A stretch of 64,000 bases of DNA, from NCBI RefSeq assembly GCF_003233845.1, contig NZ_QKRB01000038.1, positions 62,001 through 126,000 on the forward strand, in the 5' to 3' direction. The position numbers were made by a program, and so were the translations under genes. Positions 51,599-62,015 of the stretch are shown here, in pieces (the first letter of the stretch is position 1; every line of letters begins with the position of its first letter). Under the pieces are notes generated by a model. The model saw only the letters and a list, made by a program, of their open reading frames with translations. It was not told where the DNA came from and did no database searches. Source of the DNA: Paenibacillus sambharensis. GTDB taxonomy: Bacteria > Bacillota > Bacilli > Paenibacillales > Paenibacillaceae.

Positions 51599-53299
51599 AT
51601 GCTGATTCAGGGAGCAGCCGAATATCTGGCGCCTTATGTACCGCTTGACTTGGAGGAGATAGCAGCGCGGCTGAAACGGCCTGATAAGCCGGAGCAGGGA
51701 GAGGCGGTGTTCCCGTGCTATGAGCTGGCACAGCGGCTTGGACAGTCACCAGAGCAGACGGCGTCAGACCTTGCCATGCAGATGAGACAGTTATCGGGTG
51801 AGGTAAGAGCCGAGGCAATGGGACCCAACCTGCATCTCCATCTCAACCCGCATGTCTGGTCTATACGGATTCTTGAGAGGGCCTTGCAGCCGGAATTTGG
51901 CTCCAGCCGCCGCGGCGAGGGAACCCGGGTGGTGATCGATCTGTCTTCGCCCAATATCGCCAAGCCTTTCGGTGTCGGCCATCTGCGCTCGACCCTGATC
52001 GGCGGTGCGCTTGCCCAGCTGTACCGTTTCAGCGGTTATGAGGTCATTACGGTCAATCATCTGGGTGACTGGGGGACTCACTTTGGCAAGCTGATTGCGG
52101 CTTTCAAGCGCTGGGGCGTCATGGAGCAGCTGCAGCGCGACCCGGTACGGGAGAGCCTCCGGCTGTATGTGAATTTCCATGAGGCCGTGGATGAGGAGCC
52201 GGAGCTGGCAGAGGAAGCCAGGGAATGGTATCGCAAGCTGGAGAAGGGGGATGCCGAGGCGGAATCGCTCCGTACCTACTTCGTGGAGGCCAGCCTTCAT
52301 GAGTTCGACCGGGTATACGAGCGGCTCGGCGTCACCTTCGACCATGTCATGGGGGAGAGCTTCTACCAGGACCGGATTGCTGATGTTGTCAACCGGCTGA
52401 AGAGCAAAGGGCTGCTGGAAGAGATGGGCGGACGGACGGTTGTCCGGCTTGACCACCTGGAGCTGCCGCCCTGCCCGATCCTGAAGGCGGACGGCACAAC
52501 CGAGTATTCGCTTCGTGACATTGCCGCCGCGCTGTACCGCAAGGAGGAGCTGAAGGCAGATCGCCTGCTCTATGTGGTGGGTATCGAGCAGTCCACCCAT
52601 TTCCGCCAGGTATTTGCGGTACTGTCTGAGCTGGACCCTGAGCTTGCGGCGAGGTGTGAGCACGTGGCCTTCGGCCAAATGAAGTTTCAGGGCAGGCAGA
52701 CATCGATCCGCAAGGGACAGGTGATCTTCCTGAGCGATGTTCTGGACGAAGCGGTCGCCAAGGCAGAGGGCGTTGTGGCAGGCAGCAATCCGGATTCACC
52801 TGTACATAAGCAGTCGGCCGAAGCGCTCGGTATTGGCTCCATAGTCTTCAGTGACTTGAAGCGGGAGCGTACGGAGGAGATTGAGTTCTCCCTGGATGAC
52901 GTGCTTCGCATTGACGGGGAGACCGGTCTGCATATGCAGTTTACCTATGCCAAGGCGATGGGACTGCTGGAGACGGGAACGCGGACGCGAAGTCAGTCCG
53001 AGCTCGCCGCACAGCCCGACCCTTCTGCCTTGTCAGGCCGGCTGGCCTGGGAATGCCTGAAGCGGCTGAACGGGTTCCCGGATGCGGTTCAAGCGGCCCT
53101 GCAGGCAAACGAGCCGTCGCAGCTGGCAGCCTACCTGCTGAGATTGGCCAGACAGTTCAACCGCTTCTACCAGCATGAACAAATTATCGGCACCGACCCG
53201 GAGCAGACGCAGGCCCGTCTGCTGCTGACGGCGGGAGTGGCTTCCGTCCTTAAGCAGGGTCTTGAGCTGCTGGGCATCCGGGCGGTTGCAAAGCTGTAA
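51599..53299 (+). CDS. argS: Arginine-tRNA ligase, second form (T-box regulated)
   Basis: A 566-residue class I aminoacyl-tRNA synthetase. The active-site region SPNIAKPFGVGHLRSTLIGG carries the HIGH equivalent (VGHL), followed by VNHLGDWGTHFGKL, typical of the ArgRS type seen in proteobacteria and in B. cereus. The KMSKS loop is replaced by QTSIRKG. It lies directly behind an arginine-type T-box leader, so it should be induced by arginine starvation. A second, different ArgRS gene lies 514 bases downstream. AGGAGGGG lies about seven bases before the chosen ATG; an earlier ATG at 51594 is out of frame. Confidence 0.92.
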   Translation: MLIQGAAEYLAPYVPLDLEEIAARLKRPDKPEQGEAVFPCYELAQRLGQSPEQTASDLAMQMRQLSGEVRAEAMGPNLHLHLNPHVWSIRILERALQPEFGSSRRGEGTRVVIDLSSPNIAKPFGVGHLRSTLIGGALAQLYRFSGYEVITVNHLGDWGTHFGKLIAAFKRWGVMEQLQRDPVRESLRLYVNFHEAVDEEPELAEEAREWYRKLEKGDAEAESLRTYFVEASLHEFDRVYERLGVTFDHVMGESFYQDRIADVVNRLKSKGLLEEMGGRTVVRLDHLELPPCPILKADGTTEYSLRDIAAALYRKEELKADRLLYVVGIEQSTHFRQVFAVLSELDPELAARCEHVAFGQMKFQGRQTSIRKGQVIFLSDVLDEAVAKAEGVVAGSNPDSPVHKQSAEALGIGSIVFSDLKRERTEEIEFSLDDVLRIDGETGLHMQFTYAKAMGLLETGTRTRSQSELAAQPDPSALSGRLAWECLKRLNGFPDAVQAALQANEPSQLAAYLLRLARQFNRFYQHEQIIGTDPEQTQARLLLTAGVASVLKQGLELLGIRAVAKL

Positions 53300-53369
53300 G
53301 AACCGCTGGGACCGTTAGTGGACAGTGGCCGCATACGGCTGATTTACAATAAGGACAGGTGAACATGAC

Positions 53370-53807
53370 ATGCATACAGGCGGTGCGGTTCCCGTCCGGA
53401 TTGTGCTGGAGAGCAGCCAGGAAGGGGCAGCTCCTTCCATGACCCGGCACACCGGACTGCTGTACAACAAACCGAAATCCATCTTTATACGTTACGACGA
53501 GCAGGAGCAGCAGGGCGGTGAGAGCGCAGCCGTGGGAACGACGATCCGGTGGGATGGCCAGGAGCTGAAGCTGATCCGGCGGGGAGCGGTGGAGAGCGAG
53601 CAGTCCTTTGTCGCCGGCAGGCGGACAGGCGGGATATACCGCTCAGCCTTGGCTGAGTTCCGGCTGGAGACCGAGACCACTTACCTGACCGTGGTTACGC
53701 CCCAGGAAGCTCTGCTGCCCATTGCCATGGAGTGGCATTACCAGCTCTGGTTGAGCGGGGAGCACGCCGGACAATTTCAAATCAGGCTTACCTTACAGGA
53801 GGAGTAG
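53370..53807 (+). CDS. DUF1934 protein (YwiB-like)
   Basis: A 145-residue beta-rich cytoplasmic protein of the DUF1934 family, whose B. subtilis member YwiB is encoded beside argS. Landmarks are [31 protein letters not shown] and [13 protein letters not shown]. The fold is lipocalin-like; function is unknown. AAGGACAGGTGAAC lies before the ATG. It sits five bases before the downstream argS and is almost certainly in one operon with it. Confidence 0.85.
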   Translation: MHTGGAVPVRIVLESSQEGAAPSMTRHTGLLYNKPKSIFIRYDEQEQQGGESAAVGTTIRWDGQELKLIRRGAVESEQSFVAGRRTGGIYRSALAEFRLETETTYLTVVTPQEALLPIAMEWHYQLWLSGEHAGQFQIRLTLQEE

Positions 53808-53812
53808 AGGCA

Positions 53813-55489
53813 ATGAGTGTCAACATATTGGAGCAATTCCATCAACAACTAAAGGAGACCATCGCAGATGCGGTGGTAGCGGCGGGACTGGCCCAGCGCG
53901 AAGAGCTCCCGGTATTCGTCATTGAGGTGCCGAAGGACAAGAGCCATGGCGATCTTGCAACAAATGCGGCGATGCAGCTGACGAAGTTGGCCAAGCGTAA
54001 TCCGCGCCAGATTGCCGAAGCGATTATTGAGCATCTCGACAAATCGTCGGCCTCTATTGAATCGGCAGAGATCGCCGGACCCGGCTTCATTAACTTCCGG
54101 CTCGACAAGAGCTATCTCTACCCGGTCATTGGAGAAGTGCAGGCTGCAGGCGAGAATTATGGACGTGTACAGGTTGGCGGCGGTCAGCGTGTGCAGGTTG
54201 AGTTCGTCAGCGCGAATCCGACAGGCAGCCTTCATCTGGGTCATGCCAGGGGTGCGGCAGTTGGGGATGCGCTGTGCAACGTCCTGGACTTTGCCGGCTA
54301 TAAGGTGACGAGAGAATACTATATTAATGATGCAGGCAACCAGGTTGCCAACCTGGCCAAATCCATAGAAGCCCGTTACAAGCAGCAGCTTGGCCAGGAA
54401 GCGGAGATGCCGGAGGACGGCTACTTCGGAGAAGATATCATCGGCTTCGCGAAGGCGCTTGTCGAAGCGGAGGGCGACAGGCTGCTGTCAATGCCAGAGG
54501 AGGAGCGCTTTACCTTCTTCCGCTCCTATGGTCTGGAGCGTGAGCTGGATAAGATCAAGCGCGACCTCAGTAAATTCCGGGTGGCCTTCGATGAATGGTT
54601 CAGCGAAACCTCCCTCTATGAGAACGGGAAGGTGGAGCAGGCGCTTGAGGCGCTGCGCGGCCGGGGCATGGTCTATGAGGAAGAGGGCGCAACCTGGCTG
54701 TCCACCATGCAGTATGGGGACGACAAGAACCGGGTGCTGGTGAAGAATGACGGCTCGTATACTTATTTAACACCTGACATTGCCTATCATATGGATAAAT
54801 ACGGCCGGGGCTTTGACCGGATGATTAATATTTGGGGCGCAGACCATCACGGCTATATCCCTCGTGTCAAGGCGGCTATGGCGGCGCTCGGTAATGATCC
54901 CGAGAAGCTGACGGTCCTGATTGCGCAGATGGTCAGCCTCTTCCAGAATGGCGAGAAGGTCAAGATGTCCAAGCGGACAGGCAAGGCCGTGACGATGGAA
55001 GATCTGATGGAGGAGGTAGGCGTTGACGCGATCCGCTACTTCTTCACCATGCGCAGCATGGACTCCCATCTCGACTTTGATATGGATCTGGCGATTTCGA
55101 CATCCAATGAGAACCCTGTGTTCTATGTCCAGTATGCCCATGCGCGGATCTGCAGCATCTTCAGGCAGGCGGAGGAGCAGAGTCTGGCCGTGGATCACAG
55201 CAAGGCAAATTTGTCGAAGCTTGCCACAGAAGCCGAATTCGATCTGATCCGCAAGCTGGGTGAACTGCCGCAGGAGATTGAGGATGCGGCAGCCCAGTAT
55301 GCGCCTCACCGTCTGATCCGCTATCTGTATGAGCTGGCTGCCCAGTTCCACAGCTACTACAAGGCTGAGCGGGTTATCACAGAGGATACAGAGCAGACAG
55401 CTGCAAGACTGGCTCTGCTTGATGCCGTGAGAACGGTACTGGCCAACGTACTGCGCCTAGTCGGGGTATCCGCTCCGGAACGTATGTAA
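53813..55489 (+). CDS. argS: Arginine-tRNA ligase, housekeeping form
   Basis: A 558-residue ArgRS of the standard Bacillus type. HIGH is HLGHARGA inside [20 protein letters not shown], and KMSKS is [12 protein letters not shown]. The N-terminal Add1 domain that binds tRNA ([18 protein letters not shown]) and the C-terminal anticodon-binding helices ([21 protein letters not shown]) are complete. It differs clearly from the upstream ArgRS, which lacks KMSKS, so the two are not a recent duplication. It follows the DUF1934 gene as in B. subtilis. AGGAGGAGTAGAGG precedes the ATG. Confidence 0.95.
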   Translation: MSVNILEQFHQQLKETIADAVVAAGLAQREELPVFVIEVPKDKSHGDLATNAAMQLTKLAKRNPRQIAEAIIEHLDKSSASIESAEIAGPGFINFRLDKSYLYPVIGEVQAAGENYGRVQVGGGQRVQVEFVSANPTGSLHLGHARGAAVGDALCNVLDFAGYKVTREYYINDAGNQVANLAKSIEARYKQQLGQEAEMPEDGYFGEDIIGFAKALVEAEGDRLLSMPEEERFTFFRSYGLERELDKIKRDLSKFRVAFDEWFSETSLYENGKVEQALEALRGRGMVYEEEGATWLSTMQYGDDKNRVLVKNDGSYTYLTPDIAYHMDKYGRGFDRMINIWGADHHGYIPRVKAAMAALGNDPEKLTVLIAQMVSLFQNGEKVKMSKRTGKAVTMEDLMEEVGVDAIRYFFTMRSMDSHLDFDMDLAISTSNENPVFYVQYAHARICSIFRQAEEQSLAVDHSKANLSKLATEAEFDLIRKLGELPQEIEDAAAQYAPHRLIRYLYELAAQFHSYYKAERVITEDTEQTAARLALLDAVRTVLANVLRLVGVSAPERM

Positions 55490-55506
55490 ACGAATAACCG
55501 GCCTGC

Positions 55507-55550
55507 AGAAAAAAGCTGCATGCCGCAGCTATTTATCTGCGGCATGCAGC
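55507..55550 (-). terminator. Terminator of the S8 peptidase gene
   Basis: A 14-bp stem GCTGCATGCCGCAG/CTGCGGCATGCAGC with TTTTTTC on the minus strand. It overlaps the last codons of the peptidase gene. Confidence 0.85.
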
Positions 55551-56740
55551 ATTCGGACCACATCAAGCTCCCCTGCCCGGGGGGCTTTTGTGCTTCTTGC
55601 ATTCTTTGAGCCCCTGATCGGCTGGGTGGCGCGTTTGAGGATAGCTTTGATCTCGGCAGGAGACAGACCCGGATGCTTAGCCAGCAGCAGAGCAATCGCG
55701 CCGGCAACATGGGAAGTCGCCATAGAAGTTCCGCTCATCTCATTGTACCGGCCATTCAGCCAGGAAGAGATGATCTTGTCCCCGGGCGCATAGATGTCGA
55801 TCTTGGCGCCCCGGTTGCTGAATGGTGCGATCCGGCGGTTTCTCGTCGTAGCGCCCACGGCGACTGTCTGGGGAAACCGGGCGGGGTAATCGACAGACTG
55901 TCGTTTCCCGTCGTTACCGGAGGATGCGACGATGATGACGCCTGCGTTATAGGCATTGGTTACGGCTGTCAGAAGAGCCTGGCTCCTGGTCTTCATGCCG
56001 AAGCTCATATTGATCAAATCCATCCGGTTTCGGACACACCAGTCTATCCCCAGGATAATATCCGATACATAAGCGCTTCCGTTGTAGTCAAATGCCTTGA
56101 CTGGGTGGACAATGGCCCGCGGGGCTACGCCAATCATACCGTGAAGCCGGTTGGCTGCGGCAATCGTGCCGGCGATATGGGTACCGTGACCGTTGTCATC
56201 ATGCGGCAGCATACTGCGTGTAATCAGGTTGATTCCCCTGGCCAGCGAATGCTGGAGATCGGGATGGTTAAAATCGACACCCGTATCAATTACCCCGATC
56301 TTAACCCGGTGTCCGGTCGTGGTCCGCCAGGCGGCTGGCGCTTTAATCTGCTGGATTCCCCATGGGATGCCGCGGTCTTGAGCCGGCTTGCGTACGGAGG
56401 CATGCACGGTAATACGTGGGTCGGCCTCCAGCGCGAACAAGTTCGATAATCTGGCAGGGAGTTCACTGGCAGGCATAGGGCATGATAGAGCATGAATGAT
56501 CCGCATCTCGCGGATTTTCTTCAGCTTTGGGTGGCGCGGGACCTCCTTAGACCATTCCCGCAAGAAACGTTTATAGTCGTACCGATTCTGAAAACGAAGA
56601 ATGCTGCGCTGTTTTTTGTCGTTCGGGCCATGAACGGCCGCTTCGTGAAGCCAGCGGATCAGGTTGTGGATGTCCAAGTGTAGCGTCCCTCCCGGTGGAA
56701 CATGCTGAACTATACTATGAAGGCCGGGACGATGCTGCAT
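55529..56740 (-). CDS. S8-family subtilisin-like peptidase without a signal peptide
   Basis: A 403-residue serine peptidase with the triad in VIDTGVDFNHPDL (Asp), NGHGTHIAGT (His) and SGTSMATSHVAGA (Ser). The oxyanion Asn is in ASSGNDGKRQ. The first 110 residues are a basic, soluble region with no hydrophobic stretch, so the enzyme is probably cytoplasmic or delivered to spores, as with intracellular subtilisins. ISP proteins carry a short N-terminal inhibitory extension, and this longer one may act likewise. AAAAAAGGCGA precedes the ATG. It is transcribed away from rpoE. Confidence 0.88.
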   Translation of the reverse strand: MQHRPGLHSIVQHVPPGGTLHLDIHNLIRWLHEAAVHGPNDKKQRSILRFQNRYDYKRFLREWSKEVPRHPKLKKIREMRIIHALSCPMPASELPARLSNLFALEADPRITVHASVRKPAQDRGIPWGIQQIKAPAAWRTTTGHRVKIGVIDTGVDFNHPDLQHSLARGINLITRSMLPHDDNGHGTHIAGTIAAANRLHGMIGVAPRAIVHPVKAFDYNGSAYVSDIILGIDWCVRNRMDLINMSFGMKTRSQALLTAVTNAYNAGVIIVASSGNDGKRQSVDYPARFPQTVAVGATTRNRRIAPFSNRGAKIDIYAPGDKIISSWLNGRYNEMSGTSMATSHVAGAIALLLAKHPGLSPAEIKAILKRATQPIRGSKNARSTKAPRAGELDVVRMLHAADK

Positions 56741-57050
56741 GAGTAGTCGCCTTTTTTACATGAAATAGGCAGCTTGCCGTGTCAATTTGTTATTGTCAAC
56801 ATAGGATGAAGAGGAGTCCAATGATTATTGGGCTTTCGGGCGATCTTAACGTTGGTCCGTCGGGACAGGATACAGTCAGGGAGCGGGAGCGGGGCTGCCG
56901 CTCTCATCCCATGTCTGTGAGCGGACAAGCTGGCTGGAATCAGGGACAGAAGAGAAGCTTGCTTTTTTACCGGAAATAGGGTTTACTATAGGTTGATAAT
57001 GGATAGAAATATGTAAGCCGCAGAAGATTTTGCGTGAGAGGATGTGTCCT
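56741..57050. other. Divergent gap between the S8 peptidase and rpoE
   Basis: No convincing gene. A 52-codon frame at 56821-56979 has GAGGAG only four bases before its ATG and an Arg/Ser/Gly-rich product (SGQDTVRERERG), so it is doubtful. The rpoE promoter is expected near 56963-57010, in an AT-rich stretch, but no -10/-35 pair stood out. Confidence 0.35.
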
Positions 57051-57614
57051 ATGGCCAGCGAGATCAACTTGAAACTTGATCCCGAACGGGTGCAGGAAAT
57101 GCCGATGGTCGACCTTGCTTTCGAGGTGCTGAAGTCGATCAATACCCCGTTGTATTACCGGGATTTAATGATGGAAATCGCCAAAATTCGCGGCTTGTCC
57201 GCCGAACAAATCAACGATGTGATCGCTCAAGTATATACGGAGATTAATATTGACGGCCGCTTCGCTTGCGTGGGCAGCAATATGTGGGGACTTAAGCGCT
57301 GGTATCCAGTGGAGCGTTCCGAGGATCCAGTCAGCAATGCCAAGCGTCCTCGTATCATTAACGATGATGACGATGATGAAGAAGAGCTGTATGCGGATGA
57401 AGAGGAAGAAACCTATACAGCGGATGAAGAGGACTTCGACCTCTTTGATGAAGATCGGGAAGATATGTTCTCCGAATCCGAGGATGAGAATGAAGTGGAC
57501 GAGGAAGTTGAGATCGAGGAAGAGGATATCGACGAAGACACGCTGGAGGAAGAAGACAGCGAAGATTCGGAAGATTCCGATGAAGAAGATCCCGATGACG
57601 ACAACGACCGGTAA
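57051..57614 (+). CDS. rpoE: RNA polymerase delta subunit
   Basis: A 187-residue protein. The N-terminal half is the globular HARE-HTH-like domain (MVDLAFEVLKSINTPLYYRDLMMEIAKI, then YTEINIDGRFACVGSNMWGLKRWYP). The C-terminal half is a long disordered tail of almost only Asp and Glu, with a few Ser, that displaces nucleic acid from core polymerase. This acidic tail is the delta hallmark. The ATG at 57051 is nine bases after GAGAGGA; an in-frame TTG seven codons earlier was rejected. The next gene is pyrG, as in B. subtilis. Confidence 0.95.
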   Translation: MASEINLKLDPERVQEMPMVDLAFEVLKSINTPLYYRDLMMEIAKIRGLSAEQINDVIAQVYTEINIDGRFACVGSNMWGLKRWYPVERSEDPVSNAKRPRIINDDDDDEEELYADEEEETYTADEEDFDLFDEDREDMFSESEDENEVDEEVEIEEEDIDEDTLEEEDSEDSEDSDEEDPDDDNDR

Positions 57615-57699
57615 GGTCCTTCAAGCAGCCGCAGGCGGCACTCTATTCGGATGGACGGGAGACGCCTGCCCTGGCTGTTACTAATCTGTCTTCCTTCTC

Positions 57700-57807
57700 T
57701 TGACAGCGGACAAGCGACAGAGTAAACTATTGCATGGGCTTAAGATTTGCTCAACAAATAGAAGCGATTAGATAAAGTGCCCCGTGGCTACGGGTGTCAC
57801 TTTTTTT
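57700..57807 (+). promoter_or_regulatory. pyrG promoter and CTP-sensing attenuator
   Basis: TTGACA at 57700-57705, 17 bases, TAAACT at 57723-57728, and a start site at GGGC (57736). A terminator follows (AAAGTGCCCCGT paired with ACGGGTGTCACTTT and a T run, 57774-57807). When CTP is low, polymerase is expected to add extra G residues at GGGC, which would pair with the CCCC of the terminator and prevent it forming. Confidence 0.8.
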
Positions 57808-59665
<1,858 letters not shown>

Positions 59666-59703
59666 GATAAAGGTGTTAAGAAAAGGACTTTTTTTCCAAA
59701 GTT

Positions 59704-59732
59704 GCAGGATTATAAATGCCAATCGCGAATAT
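59704..59732 (+). promoter_or_regulatory. Sigma-H-like promoter of spo0F
   Basis: GCAGGATTA, then 14 bases, then GAATAT fits the sigma-H pattern RnAGGAWWW / GAATWW, as for B. subtilis spo0F. A Spo0A-box-like TTGTCCAAA follows at 59752-59760. Confidence 0.6.
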
Positions 59733-59798
59733 GTACCCATCAGGATATGAGTTGTCCAAACGGCTTTTGGGCTGTGCTCAGTGTGGGAGGTTTTTTCG

Positions 59799-60197
59799 TT
59801 GGATAATAATAAAGTATTAATCGTTGACGATCAGAACGGGATTCGGATTCTGCTTATGGAAGTGTTCAGCAGTGAAGGGTATACAACCTTTCAAGCTTCC
59901 AACGGGAAGCTGGCTCTGGAGATCGTACGCAGCGAATCACCGGACCTTGTCCTGCTGGACATGAAGATACCGGGTATGGACGGGCTGGAAATCCTGAAGC
60001 ATGTCAAGGCAATTAACCGCGATATCAAGGTCATTATGATGACGGCCTATGGTGAGCTTGACATGATTAAGGAGGCGACCGAGCTGGGTGCCTTGATGCA
60101 CTTCACGAAGCCATTTGATATCGACGAAATGAGAATGGCCGTGAATATGCAGCTTCGTGGCGGCGAGTCGAACAATCGTTATGCAATCGGGTCCTGA
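59799..60197 (+). CDS. spo0F: Sporulation phosphorelay response regulator Spo0F
   Basis: A 132-residue single receiver domain. It has the acidic pair (VDDQNG), the phospho-acceptor Asp in [14 protein letters not shown], Thr in MMTAYGE and Lys in [10 protein letters not shown]. It shuttles phosphate from sporulation kinases to Spo0B. The TTG at 59799 is eight bases after GGGAGG; a GTG 18 bases earlier starts inside the ribosome binding site. The C-terminal segment ([13 protein letters not shown]) is longer than in B. subtilis. The terminator overlaps its stop codon. Confidence 0.95.
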   Translation: MDNNKVLIVDDQNGIRILLMEVFSSEGYTTFQASNGKLALEIVRSESPDLVLLDMKIPGMDGLEILKHVKAINRDIKVIMMTAYGELDMIKEATELGALMHFTKPFDIDEMRMAVNMQLRGGESNNRYAIGS

Positions 60198-60215
60198 TAA
60201 GGGCCCGTTTTTTTT
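60187..60215 (+). terminator. Terminator of spo0F
   Basis: CGGGTCC pairs with GGGCCCG and is followed by eight T residues; the stem starts within the last codons of the gene. Confidence 0.88.
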
Positions 60216-60264
60216 CTTGTTCTGGGGTTGTCCCCAAGCACCTTTTCGTCCATAAGAAAGGTCA

Positions 60265-60294
60265 TTACCACATCCCGTCCCAGTGTGGTATAAT
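60265..60294 (+). promoter_or_regulatory. Promoter of the structured RNA upstream of murA
   Basis: TTACCA at 60265-60270, an 18-base spacer and consensus TATAAT at 60289-60294. The start site would be near 60301. Confidence 0.65.
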
Positions 60295-60300
60295 ATCTCA

Positions 60301-60590
60301 GGATGACAAGGCGGAGCGGGCTTGAATAGCCGAGATTCTTAGCGGCATGCACGTATGCAAACCGCGAGGTGCTGAACGGGCAGTGACGGTGTTTGCGATT
60401 CTTGTGAATACCTGGGATCTGCCCGGAATGCGATAAACGAAGTGGCTGAGGAGCAAAATCCGCCTATTCGGCGCAGCAACCAGGCTTAATACCGGAGCAA
60501 TGTGCTTAAACCGCCCGCTTCGGAAGATCAGGCAGTGTGCACGTGATTGCAAGCACACTGCCTGATCGTCGAAGCCCGGCGTTTTTTGCT
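60301..60590 (+). ncRNA. Putative structured RNA between spo0F and murA
   Basis: A 290-base transcribed-looking gap with no good coding frame, bounded by its own promoter and a long terminator. The 5' CGGAGCGGGC (60312-60321) pairs perfectly with GCCCGCTTCG (60513-60522) to close a domain of about 210 bases. Inside are GCGG/CCGC (60342-60364), CGGGCAG/CTGCCCG (60377-60425, itself holding GGTGTTT/GAATACC) and CGCC/GGCG (60461-60473). The terminator has a 15-bp upper stem (GATCAGGCAGTGTGC) and a lower stem whose 5' strand (CGCCCGCTTCG) is the same segment used in the closing stem. It could be a free-standing RNA, or a riboswitch-like attenuator for murA. It resembled no class I know. Confidence 0.6.
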
Positions 60591-60621
60591 TTTTTCCGAA
60601 TGGGAGGATATAGGGGAGACA

Positions 60622-61872
60622 ATGGAAAAACTGATGATCCGCGGCGGCCGTCCGCTGCGCGGTACGGTCCAAATTAGCGGAGCAAAGAACAGTGCAGTCG
60701 CACTGCTTCCAGCATCGCTGCTGGCAGAAAGTGAAGTTGTGCTTGATAATTTGCCGCACTTGAGTGATGTAGCCGTATATTCCGAAATACTGCAGGAGCT
60801 TGGCGGTCAAGTGACATGGAAGGGTGATTCCATGGTTATTGACCCATCCAATCTTCGTTCCTTGCCGATGCCTAATGGCAAAGTAAAGATGCTGCGTGCA
60901 TCCTATTATCTGATGGGTGCCCTGCTTGGGCGGTTTGGCGAAGCCACGATAGGCCTGCCCGGCGGCTGTAATTTTGAACCCCGGCCGATTGACCAGCATA
61001 TAAAGGGATTTGAAGCTTTGGGGGCCGTCGTGACAAACGACCATGGCTCCATTCATATATCTGCAAAACAGCTCAGGGGCGCGAAGATTTATCTTGATGT
61101 CGTCAGTGTTGGCGCCACGATTAACATTATGCTGGCGGCGTCACGGGCCAAAGGCTCAACAGTGATTGAAAATGCGGCAAAAGAGCCTGAAATTATAGAC
61201 GTAGCGACCCTTCTTAACGCAATGGGCGCCAAGATTAAGGGTGCCGGCACAGAGACGATTCGAATTGAAGGGGTAGACAGCCTGAGCGGCTGCCGTCATT
61301 CCATCATCCCGGACCGCATTCAGGCAGCTACTTATATGATGATGGCTGCTGCGACTCGCGGCGATGTCTTGATTGATAATGTAATTCCCAAGCATCTTGA
61401 GGCAGTCACGGCCAAGCTTCTGGAGATGGGTGTACATGTAGATGAGCTGGATGAAGCGATTCGAATTATTGGACAGCCGCATTATGAAGCCGTAGATGTC
61501 AAAGCCCTGGTCTATCCTGGCTTTGCCACTGATATGCAGTCACCGATGACGAGTCTGCTTACCCAGGCAAGCGGCGTCAGCATCCTGACTGATCATGTCT
61601 ACAGCAACCGCTTCAAGCACGTGCCGGAATTAATGCGTATGGGTGCAAAAATCCGGGTAGAGACGCGCTCGGCTATAATCGAGGGCGGCAAGCTGGTCGC
61701 AGCCAAGGTTCGGGCCGCTGATCTCCGTGCCGGGGCTTCTCTTGTGGTTGCTGGACTTACAGTTGAAGATGGCGTAACGGAGATTACTGGTGTGGAGTAT
61801 ATTGACCGGGGGTATGATCATCTGGTGGATAACCTGCGCAGGCTTGGAGCAGATGTTTGGCGTGAGCATTAA
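60622..61872 (+). CDS. murAB: UDP-N-acetylglucosamine 1-carboxyvinyltransferase, second form
   Basis: A 416-residue enzyme of the first committed step of peptidoglycan synthesis, adding enolpyruvate to UDP-GlcNAc. The catalytic Cys is in [15 protein letters not shown], and [16 protein letters not shown] and the late RRLGADVWR are family marks. By position (spo0F to rho) it corresponds to MurAB/MurZ of Bacillus, the non-essential paralogue of MurAA. AGGAGGATATAGGGGAGAC precedes the ATG. The structured RNA lies just upstream and may control it. Confidence 0.93.
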   Translation: MEKLMIRGGRPLRGTVQISGAKNSAVALLPASLLAESEVVLDNLPHLSDVAVYSEILQELGGQVTWKGDSMVIDPSNLRSLPMPNGKVKMLRASYYLMGALLGRFGEATIGLPGGCNFEPRPIDQHIKGFEALGAVVTNDHGSIHISAKQLRGAKIYLDVVSVGATINIMLAASRAKGSTVIENAAKEPEIIDVATLLNAMGAKIKGAGTETIRIEGVDSLSGCRHSIIPDRIQAATYMMMAAATRGDVLIDNVIPKHLEAVTAKLLEMGVHVDELDEAIRIIGQPHYEAVDVKALVYPGFATDMQSPMTSLLTQASGVSILTDHVYSNRFKHVPELMRMGAKIRVETRSAIIEGGKLVAAKVRAADLRAGASLVVAGLTVEDGVTEITGVEYIDRGYDHLVDNLRRLGADVWREH

Positions 61873-61929
61873 TCGCGTAATAATAAATAATGACAGGCTG
61901 CGGCCTGTATGCAACATCCTGTAACCGGA

Positions 61930-61977
61930 GGTTATCTATTGAGGAGCAGTTGTGCACTGAATAGATAACCGTTTTTT
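61930..61977 (+). terminator. Terminator between murAB and rho
   Basis: GGTTATCTATT pairs with AATAGATAACC, then GTTTTTT. It lies 40 bases before the rho start and could act as a rho attenuator. Confidence 0.85.
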
Positions 61978-62015
61978 CGGCAAAGCTGGATGAAAACTGA
62001 ATAAAGGGTGAGAAT

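Noticed and set aside
51791-52678. A 295-codon open frame opposite the first argS
   Set aside because: Antisense to a clear synthetase gene; no start signal and no protein character.
56821-56979. A 52-codon frame upstream of rpoE
   Set aside because: Ribosome binding site too close to the start and product looks random; kept only as a doubtful note.
57413-57604. A Ser-only antisense frame opposite rpoE
   Set aside because: It is the mirror image of the Asp/Glu codon run of the delta tail, not a gene.
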